Positions 1-6,626 of a stretch of 6,626 nt of DNA are shown here, piece after piece; position 1 is the stretch's first letter, and every line of letters begins with the position of its first letter. The position numbers and the translations under genes are program-made. The stretch covers positions 1 to 6,626 of the forward strand of contig USLD01000076.1 of assembly GCA_900555495.1 (NCBI GenBank), written 5' to 3'. The notes beneath the pieces were generated by a model. It was not told the DNA's origin. It saw only the letters and a program-made list of their open reading frames with translations, and did no database searches. The stretch comes from an uncultured Slackia sp. (GTDB lineage Bacteria; Actinomycetota; Coriobacteriia; Coriobacteriales; Eggerthellaceae).

Positions 1-25
1 CGTTCGGGAATATGCGCCTACGCGA

Positions 26-1804
<1,779 letters not shown>

Positions 1805-1812
1805 GTGCTTTC

Positions 1813-3207
1813 TTACTCCTTATCGTCACTCTCGAAAGAGAACACGGCATCAATATTGACAGGCGTTGCGGCGTTGCCGACCAACTGGCCGCCGAACTGA
1901 GACAGAAGACGCTTCGCCGCATCGATGTCGACCAGCTTCTCGCTATGCTTCTGCATGCTGCGAACGCGGGCCTTTCCCTGGGCAAGCTCGTCGGGACCCA
2001 GGATGACGACGACGCGAGCGCCGATCTTGTCGGCCATCTTGAACTGGCTCTTCAGGCTCTTGCCCTGATGGTCCATCTCGATGCAAAGACCCGCATCGCG
2101 CGCGGCGCATACCAGGTCGAACGCGGCCGGACGCACGGACTCGTCGACGCAGGCGACGTAACCGTCGACGCGCTTCGAGTTCTCGCTCAAGACGCCCGCG
2201 GCCTCGAGCGCAAGCACCATGCGCTCGAATCCGAGCGCGAAGCCCAGACCAGGCGTCGGACGGCCGCCCACCGTTTCGGCGAGACCGTCGTATCGTCCAC
2301 CGCCGCCGATGGCGCTCTGCGACCCCATGCCCTCGGTGACCTGCACCTCGAACACGGTGCGCGTGTAGTAGTCGAGGCCGCGCACCAGCGTGGGGTCCTC
2401 AACGTAGGCGACGCCCGCGGCGTCGAGCAGCTGCTTCACGCTTTCATAGTGGCTGCGGCAATCGTCGCACAGGTGGTCGACGATCTTCGGCGCGTCCGCC
2501 ATGACGTGCGCACACGTCTCGTTCTTGCAGTCGAAGGCGCGCAGCGGATTGGTGTCGGCGCGGCGACGGCACTCCTCGCACATCTCGTCTTCGTGGGCGA
2601 GGATGAACTCGCGCACGCTTTCGCGATAAGCGGGACGGCAGGCGTCATCGCCCATCGAGTTGATGAGCAGGCGCATGTTCTTCCCGGGCACGCCCATGGC
2701 CTCGAAGAAGCGCATGAGCATGATGATCATCTCGGCATCGGCCGTGGGCTCGGAAGCGCCCAGGCACTCGACGCCGATCTGGTGAAACTGGCGCAGGCGG
2801 CCCTTCTGGGGACGCTCTGCGCGAAACATCGGGCCGGCATAGAACAGCTTCGCGGGCGCGGCGCCCTGCTCGACCAGGTTGTGCTGCACCACCGCGCGCA
2901 CGACGCCTGCCGTGCCTTCGGGGCGCAACGAAAGCTTCTGCTTCGCCTTGAGGCCGGCGTCGGAGCCGGCGGCCAGGGAGCGCTTATAGTTCTCGCCGCT
3001 GCGGACGACGAACATCTCCTTGCCCACGACGTCGGTCGCTTCGCCGATGCCGTGCGTGAACACCTCGGTCAGCTCGAACAGGGGCGTATCAATCGGCTCG
3101 TAGCCATACGTGGAGAACAGCTTCGCCGCTGCATCGGTCGTCGTGCGCCACAGGCGCGCGACGGCGGGGAGCATATCGGCGGTTCCCTCGGGTGCGTTGT
3201 AGGGCAT
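1813..3207 (-). CDS. hisS: Histidyl-tRNA synthetase
   Basis: This class IIa synthetase charges tRNA-His in the cytoplasm. With the start at 3207 it has 464 residues. Motif 2 is at 123-145 (MFRAERP with R129, then GRLRQFHQIG), the histidine-specific signature RGLDYYTRTVFEV at 276-288 (R276), GGGGRYDGL at 301-309, motif 3 GLGFALGFERM at 320-330 (R329), and a C-terminal anticodon-binding domain at about 347-437. It is longer than many bacterial HisRS (roughly 420-430) for two visible reasons. An insertion holds three cysteine pairs (C210/C213, C227/C232, C247/C250), and there is a tail of about 27 residues after the anticodon domain ending in acidic DDKE. Start choice: the frame is open up to 3258, but those 17 extra codons cover the probable promoter and transcription start. 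The ATG at 3207 has AAGGA five bases upstream and opens with MPYNAPEGTADMLP, the family's normal beginning. aspS begins 9 bases after the stop. Confidence 0.97.
   Translation of the reverse strand: MPYNAPEGTADMLPAVARLWRTTTDAAAKLFSTYGYEPIDTPLFELTEVFTHGIGEATDVVGKEMFVVRSGENYKRSLAAGSDAGLKAKQKLSLRPEGTAGVVRAVVQHNLVEQGAAPAKLFYAGPMFRAERPQKGRLRQFHQIGVECLGASEPTADAEMIIMLMRFFEAMGVPGKNMRLLINSMGDDACRPAYRESVREFILAHEDEMCEECRRRADTNPLRAFDCKNETCAHVMADAPKIVDHLCDDCRSHYESVKQLLDAAGVAYVEDPTLVRGLDYYTRTVFEVQVTEGMGSQSAIGGGGRYDGLAETVGGRPTPGLGFALGFERMVLALEAAGVLSENSKRVDGYVACVDESVRPAAFDLVCAARDAGLCIEMDHQGKSLKSQFKMADKIGARVVVILGPDELAQGKARVRSMQKHSEKLVDIDAAKRLLSQFGGQLVGNAATPVNIDAVFSFESDDKE
1815..1821 (-). promoter_or_regulatory. 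aspS ribosome-binding site overlapping the hisS stop
   Basis: AAGGAGT on the minus strand shares its last base with the hisS TAA stop (1815-1813). Ribosomes finishing hisS would therefore reach the aspS initiation site, which suggests translational coupling. The spacing to the ATG at 1804 is about 12 bases, longer than ideal. Confidence 0.6.
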
Positions 3208-3226
3208 GGTAATCCTTTGCGACGTG

Positions 3227-3242
3227 GCGTTATTCGTAACGC
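3227..3242 (-). promoter_or_regulatory. Short inverted repeat at the hisS transcription start
   Basis: GCGTTA (3227-3232) and TAACGC (3237-3242) are a perfect 6-base inverted repeat around a 4-base centre (TTCG on the plus strand, CGAA in the transcript). It straddles the predicted transcription start, so it may be a protein-binding site or a small hairpin at the 5' end of the mRNA. Its function is inferred only from position. Confidence 0.35.
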
Positions 3243-3245
3243 GAT

Positions 3246-3274
3246 ATTTTATCACCACCGCAGCTTAGAGCGAA
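3246..3274 (-). promoter_or_regulatory. Candidate extended -10 promoter of hisS-aspS
   Basis: On the minus strand the sequence reads TGATAAAAT, an extended -10 (TG, one base, then TAAAAT at 3251-3246). The -35 at 17-base spacing is TTCGCT (3274-3269), a poor match, as is common when the -10 is extended. Transcription would begin near 3239 and give a leader of about 32 bases before hisS. It lies downstream of the peptidase terminator, so hisS-aspS has its own transcript. Confidence 0.5.
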
Positions 3275-3290
3275 ACCGCAGCGAGCGCAA

Positions 3291-3336
3291 ATGCGAAAGA
3301 AGCAGAACGGCCGCAGGTCCGCCGCAGCCGTTCCGC
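3291..3336 (-). terminator. Intrinsic terminator of the M16C peptidase gene
   Basis: In the minus-strand RNA, 3336-3322 pairs with 3316-3302 to form a 15-pair stem around a 5-base loop (CGGAC at 3321-3317). It is followed at once by UUCUUUCGCAUU. Three of the pairs are G-U in the minus-strand RNA and would be C-A mismatches in the plus-strand RNA, so the hairpin belongs to leftward transcripts. It starts 24 bases after the peptidase stop codon and separates that gene from hisS. Confidence 0.75.
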
Positions 3337-3360
3337 ATCAGGCGACCTTCGCGCAGCGCG

Positions 3361-6297
3361 CTAGAGCAGCTTGACGAAGCTCCAGTCGCCCTTCGACGCG
3401 CGAAGCACGTCTTCGCCGCCGAACGCGCAAACCGCGCCATCGGACGCGATACGGTCAAGCGCCTCGGCATACGTGCGCAGCTTCTCAGGCGTCGCGGCGA
3501 GCTTCTCCGCACGCAGATGCTCTCGATAGCCCGCAGACTTGCCGGAGAACAGAGCCACGTCTTGGCGGCGCGCCACCTGGCGCGGCTTCACCGGCGCATC
3601 ATGCGACGCCACCGTGCTGACGATATAGCCCTCCATCTCGTCTTCCGCGGGGTCGAACGCCGAAAGCCACGCGCCCGCCTCGTCGTAGCGGGCCAGCGTC
3701 GCATCGACGCCCGGGTCCCTGAAGGAATAGAAACGTCCGAAACGCTCGGGCGTGATGCGGAACCCGACGCCGTAGGCGCCGCCTTTCACGCGCACCTCGT
3801 TCCACAAGTAGTCGAACGAAAGCGCGTTGGAAAGCACCGCCCAGGCGCCATCGTAGCCGACGGTCTCATGCACATCGGCGCCCTTCGCCACGTAGCACAC
3901 GTCGCCCGGCACGATGAAGGCCTCCTGCTTGACCTCGGGATCGGGCACGCGGTCGCCGAACGCGAAGCGGCAGCGCGGATCGCCGCCGAACACGGCATCT
4001 CCGGGCAAGCCGAAATCGCCTGCGGACTCCCAGAAGCGCTCGAGGTCGTCCGTCGACCCCGTAAAGCTCGCCAGCGCTCCGTCTTTCGTGAAAATGCGGT
4101 CGCGCACGTCCTCCAGACGCTCGCGCAGTGCGTCGAAGCGCTCGTCGAAATGCTCGATCAAGTCGCACAGGAAGCGATAGAAATCGACGCCTCCCATCTG
4201 CTCTTTAATCACGCCGGACTTGAACAGATACGACGACAGGCGATTCATCGCGCGTACATGGCCCTCGCCCATGAACGACTGCTCCATGGAGATGCGGCGT
4301 TGCACCAGGACATCGCGGATCTTGCCCGCATCGTCGAAAGACGTCGTCGCCCAGACCTCGCGCGGAATGCGGGCGAGATGCTCGAGTTCTTCGGACAGCG
4401 CGCTTGCCGACGCGACCATCTTAAGCGAGAGCTTCGACGGGTCGGAATCGGACGAATAGGCCTCGGCGAAGAAGCGAAGCGAACCCAAGTGCGTGCGCAT
4501 ATGCACGTCGAGCTCGGCTGCGCTGCGCCGCGCCGTGCCGAGACGTCCGAGCAGCATGCCGAGCAGCGTGACGTAGGGCAGGTCGTCGAACGACAATCCG
4601 TCCATGTCGAAATACAGCGACAGGTAGTCGATATGACGCGTGGGAAGATCGTGGTGCAGGCACGGCACGGGCGCGTCGGCCGCCAGACGACATGCGGGAT
4701 CGGGAACGGCCTCGCCTATGTCGTCCACGCGCAGGCGCGGAAGCGTCGCCGTGGCCTCGGGAGCGTCGGGCGTCTCCTGCATCAGGCGCAAGGCCGCCAC
4801 GTCGTCGCGCACGGCCTGACGGCGCGCCTCGTCCATGGAAGCGAGCGTGTCCGCCAGCTCGGCGTCCTCCTCGGACGCAGAGCCGTCTTCGCCCGGCACC
4901 AGGTCGACGAGCGCCTTGTGGCCGCTTTCGCATATCAGCGAGGCCAAGACGTCTTCGAAGTAACGGCCGTCCAGACCTGCGCGCATGTGAGCGAGCGCGT
5001 CCTCATAGCGCAAATACGCGGTAGGCATGGCGTCATCGTAGAGCCAGCCCGCCAGCGCATTCATGGCCAAAGGCACGCCGTCGGCCATGCCGCGGTCGCG
5101 TTCGCGCAAATCGAAGGCCATCTGGGCAAGGGACGCCTCGAGCACGTCGCGCGGGATGCCGTCGCGCACCAGACGCGCCGCCTCGCGCTCGACCGCTTCC
5201 ATGAAGGCCTGCGCCTTGCCCTCCTCGGCGTTTTTCAGCTGGAACAGCGCGACGGGCTGCGCCTGGGAATCGATCAGGTACGCCGTGACGTCGCCGCCGA
5301 GCCCCTCATCGAGCAGCGCACGCTTCATCGGCGACTCGTTGCCGCCCATAAGCGCATCCATCAGCACGTCGCACGCCAGAACGCGTTCGAAATCGCACGC
5401 CTGCCCCACCACGTAGCCCAGCCCGACGCAAGCGTTTTCCGGCGCCGTGTCCATGGAGACCGTGACGTCGGTCGCCACGCGCGGCGCCTGCATGCCCACT
5501 TCATTCGGGGCGGCGTCGACTCGCGGGCGCTCGACCGACAGATAGCGGTCGTCCAAAAACGACAGCATCCGTTCGGCGTCCACGTTGCCGTACAGCACGA
5601 TATAGGCGTTGTCGAGGCGATAATGGCGCGCGTGCGTGTCGAGGAACTGCTCGTAAGTCAGCTGGGGAATGGCGCGCGGGTGTCCGCCCGATTCGAAAGC
5701 GTAGCACGTATCGGGGAACAGGGTCGCGTTCACCGCGTGATACAGCACGCTTTCGGGGTCGGACAGCGCGCCTTTCATCTCGTTGAACACCACGCCGTTG
5801 TAGCGCAAGCGCGGCTCGGCGCCCTCTTCATCGAGCTCGTAGTGCCAGCCCTCCTGCTCGAAAATGGCGCGCTTGTCGTAAATCGCGGGATTGAGCACCG
5901 CATCCATGTACACGTCGGTCAGGTTCATCAGGTCCTGGTCGTTGGTGCTTGCCACCGGGTACATGGTCTTATCGGGGAACGTGAGCGCGTTGAGAAACGT
6001 CTGCATCGACGTTTTCAGCAGGTCGACGAACGGCTCTTTAACGGGGAATTTCTTCGAGCCGCACAGCACGGAATGCTCCAGGATGTGGAAGACGCCCGTA
6101 TCGTCGGCGGGCGGCGTCTTGAATGCGATGGAAAACGCCTTGTTCTCGTCGGCATTCTGCAGGAAAAGCAAGCGGGCGCCGCTTTTCTCGTGGCACATGA
6201 CATGCGCCGATTCGTCGATTTCCGAAAGCGGCTCCGACGAATCGACGACGAAGCCGTGCATGCGGGCACCGGCTTGGAAATCATGGGTTGAAAGCAT
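3361..6297 (-). CDS. M16C zinc metallopeptidase (PreP/falcilysin-like)
   Basis: The protein is an inverted-zincin peptidase of 978 residues, the normal size for single-chain M16C enzymes, which enclose and cut short unfolded peptides. The inverted zinc motif HILEH is at 71-75 (H71 and H75 bind zinc, E74 is catalytic). The third ligand is predicted to be E173 in VVFNEMKGA. The stretch after HILEH (SVLCGS, PVKEPF, FLNALTFPDKTMYPVAST, 76-118) is highly typical of the presequence-protease group. The middle (about 460-720) corresponds to the M16C-associated domain. The inactive C-terminal half keeps R836 and Y842, six residues apart as in plant PreP, where the pair helps bind substrate. No signal peptide or membrane segment is visible, so a cytoplasmic role in peptide turnover is likely; the bacterial substrates are not known from the sequence. 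The ATG at 6297 has AGGAG five bases upstream. The gene appears to be transcribed alone, with its own -10 box and a strong terminator. No internal frameshift is seen. Confidence 0.95.
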   Translation of the reverse strand: MLSTHDFQAGARMHGFVVDSSEPLSEIDESAHVMCHEKSGARLLFLQNADENKAFSIAFKTPPADDTGVFHILEHSVLCGSKKFPVKEPFVDLLKTSMQTFLNALTFPDKTMYPVASTNDQDLMNLTDVYMDAVLNPAIYDKRAIFEQEGWHYELDEEGAEPRLRYNGVVFNEMKGALSDPESVLYHAVNATLFPDTCYAFESGGHPRAIPQLTYEQFLDTHARHYRLDNAYIVLYGNVDAERMLSFLDDRYLSVERPRVDAAPNEVGMQAPRVATDVTVSMDTAPENACVGLGYVVGQACDFERVLACDVLMDALMGGNESPMKRALLDEGLGGDVTAYLIDSQAQPVALFQLKNAEEGKAQAFMEAVEREAARLVRDGIPRDVLEASLAQMAFDLRERDRGMADGVPLAMNALAGWLYDDAMPTAYLRYEDALAHMRAGLDGRYFEDVLASLICESGHKALVDLVPGEDGSASEEDAELADTLASMDEARRQAVRDDVAALRLMQETPDAPEATATLPRLRVDDIGEAVPDPACRLAADAPVPCLHHDLPTRHIDYLSLYFDMDGLSFDDLPYVTLLGMLLGRLGTARRSAAELDVHMRTHLGSLRFFAEAYSSDSDPSKLSLKMVASASALSEELEHLARIPREVWATTSFDDAGKIRDVLVQRRISMEQSFMGEGHVRAMNRLSSYLFKSGVIKEQMGGVDFYRFLCDLIEHFDERFDALRERLEDVRDRIFTKDGALASFTGSTDDLERFWESAGDFGLPGDAVFGGDPRCRFAFGDRVPDPEVKQEAFIVPGDVCYVAKGADVHETVGYDGAWAVLSNALSFDYLWNEVRVKGGAYGVGFRITPERFGRFYSFRDPGVDATLARYDEAGAWLSAFDPAEDEMEGYIVSTVASHDAPVKPRQVARRQDVALFSGKSAGYREHLRAEKLAATPEKLRTYAEALDRIASDGAVCAFGGEDVLRASKGDWSFVKLL

Positions 6298-6329
6298 GAT
6301 GGCTCCTATCGGTAAAGGTATCGCGAAGG

Positions 6330-6335
6330 ATTATA
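6330..6335 (-). promoter_or_regulatory. Candidate -10 box of the M16C peptidase gene
   Basis: Read on the minus strand this is a perfect TATAAT, placed so that transcription would start about 25 bases before the ATG at 6297. No good -35 is seen: at 17-base spacing the hexamer is GGTGGC. There is no TG extension either, so an activator or tolerance of a weak -35 would be needed. Confidence 0.5.
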
Positions 6336-6382
6336 GACCAAGCAAAACCGCAGCCACCGCCACTGCACAGCATGCTCGCAGG

Positions 6383-6395
6383 GTCGGTAGCCGAC
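6383..6395. repeat. Inverted repeat in the divergent intergenic region
   Basis: GTCGG and CCGAC are perfect 5-base arms around TAG. It lies about midway between the two divergent candidate promoters. It could be an operator half-site pair, but short GC-rich repeats like this also arise by chance. Confidence 0.25.
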
Positions 6396-6423
6396 GCCGT
6401 ATTTTCAACGCAACGGCCACATA

Positions 6424-6437
6424 CGACGGCAGCGTCG
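6424..6437. repeat. Inverted repeat over the -35 region of the plus-strand gene
   Basis: CGACG and CGTCG are perfect 5-base arms around GCAG, covering the candidate -35 at 6426-6431. The place is right for a repressor site. The arms are short and chance is a real alternative. Confidence 0.25.
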
Positions 6438-6454
6438 AAACGCGGCTATACAAT
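6426..6454 (+). promoter_or_regulatory. Candidate promoter of the partial plus-strand gene
   Basis: TACAAT (6449-6454) matches the -10 consensus at five of six positions. At 17-base spacing lies ACGGCA (6426-6431), a three-of-six -35. The start of transcription would fall near 6461, giving a leader of about 27 bases before the ATG at 6488. The position is sensible but the -35 is weak. Confidence 0.35.
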
Positions 6455-6475
6455 GGGACGAAACCTGCCCTGCAG

Positions 6476-6481
6476 AGGAGG
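6476..6481 (+). promoter_or_regulatory. Strong Shine-Dalgarno that fixes the start of the partial gene
   Basis: AGGAGG is a full anti-Shine-Dalgarno match, six bases before the ATG at 6488 and only two before the ATG at 6484. The spacing decides for 6488. Confidence 0.8.
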
Positions 6482-6487
6482 ATATGT

Positions 6488-6626
6488 ATGGATATCGCCG
6501 TATTCGACGAGAACGCCGCACCGTTTTCGGCCGAAGTCATGCTCGAGGCCGCCGAGACGGACGCGCTCGTCGCCGACGCGCTGGCGCGGCTTGCGCGCAT
6601 TCTCAAATGCCGCGAAGACGCCGTGA
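6488..6626 (+). CDS. Unrecognised protein, N-terminal fragment (runs off the window)
   Basis: This gene is divergent from the peptidase. Only 46 complete codons are present and the frame is still open at the window edge. The start MDIAVFDENAAPFSAEVM is chosen because AGGAGG (6476-6481) lies exactly six bases before this ATG. A competing ATG at 6484 is only two bases from the Shine-Dalgarno and gives an arginine-rich, implausible product. Residues 15-40 are rich in Ala, Leu, Glu and Asp and look like one amphipathic helix. The fragment is acidic and has one cysteine (C41). There is no signal peptide. I do not recognise the family and assign no function. The Shine-Dalgarno match and codon use (C or G at most third positions) make it a convincing gene start. 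Confidence 0.8.
   Translation, partial: MDIAVFDENAAPFSAEVMLEAAETDALVADALARLARILKCREDAV

Noticed and set aside
3208..3258. N-terminal extension of HisRS from 3258
   Set aside because: The extra 17 codons overlap the predicted -10 box and transcription start, and the protein begins normally at the ATG at 3207 with a good ribosome-binding site.
3230..3270. T-box-like GGTGGT segment before hisS
   Set aside because: GCGGTGGTGAT near the promoter resembles part of the T-box sequence, but the ACCGCG part is missing and the segment lies upstream of the predicted transcription start.
3273..3282. AAACCGCAGC shared with 6345-6354
   Set aside because: A single 10-base match between two GC-rich intergenic regions is not enough to call a regulatory repeat.
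1945..6291. Giant plus-strand open frame of 1448 codons as a real gene
   Set aside because: It lies wholly opposite hisS and the peptidase in the same codon register, has a His/Arg/Ala/Leu-heavy composition without recognisable domains, crosses the terminator and promoter between those genes, and is explained by the absence of TTA, CTA and TCA codons on the other strand.
6369..6376. Palindrome AGCATGCT
   Set aside because: The 8-base palindrome does not extend on either side; it is within chance expectation and has no positional support.
6331..6606. Minus-strand open frame of 91 codons
   Set aside because: It is mostly opposite the partial plus-strand gene and the divergent promoter region, with Ala/Ser-rich shadow composition.
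6372..6626. Plus-strand open frame starting at 6372
   Set aside because: It runs through the candidate promoter and Shine-Dalgarno of the frame starting at 6488, has no ribosome-binding site of its own and an Arg/Ser/Pro-rich product.

Overview
This is a GC-rich window whose gene content is almost entirely housekeeping. The long stretches of open antisense frame, the codon use (almost no TTA, CTA or TCA codons) and the style of the encoded proteins suggest a high-GC Gram-positive anaerobe. My best guess is Actinomycetota, class Coriobacteriia (Eggerthella/Slackia-like). That placement comes from the look of the proteins, not from any search.

The three complete genes all lie on the minus strand, so transcription runs from right to left. 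From the right: a 978-residue M16C-type zinc metallopeptidase of the PreP/falcilysin kind (6297 to 3361) has its own TATAAT box and ends at a strong intrinsic terminator (3302-3336 plus a U-rich tail). A separate promoter with an extended -10 then drives hisS (start 3207, not the longer open frame from 3258). hisS is followed after 9 bases by aspS (1804 to 26). hisS and aspS form a tightly packed two-gene unit for histidyl- and aspartyl-tRNA synthetases, and the aspS ribosome-binding site overlaps the hisS stop codon.

At the far right, 190 bp of divergent intergenic DNA separates the peptidase from a gene on the plus strand. Only its first 46 codons are inside the window (from 6488). It has an excellent Shine-Dalgarno sequence but I do not recognise the product. 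The divergent region carries candidate promoters in both directions and several short inverted repeats that could be operator sites.

I found no mobile element, CRISPR array, RNA gene, toxin-antitoxin pair or evident new system. The most useful functional inference is that AspRS carries the His and Gly residues associated with non-discriminating enzymes. If so, it would charge both tRNA-Asp and tRNA-Asn, and the cell would need a GatCAB amidotransferase to make Asn-tRNA.
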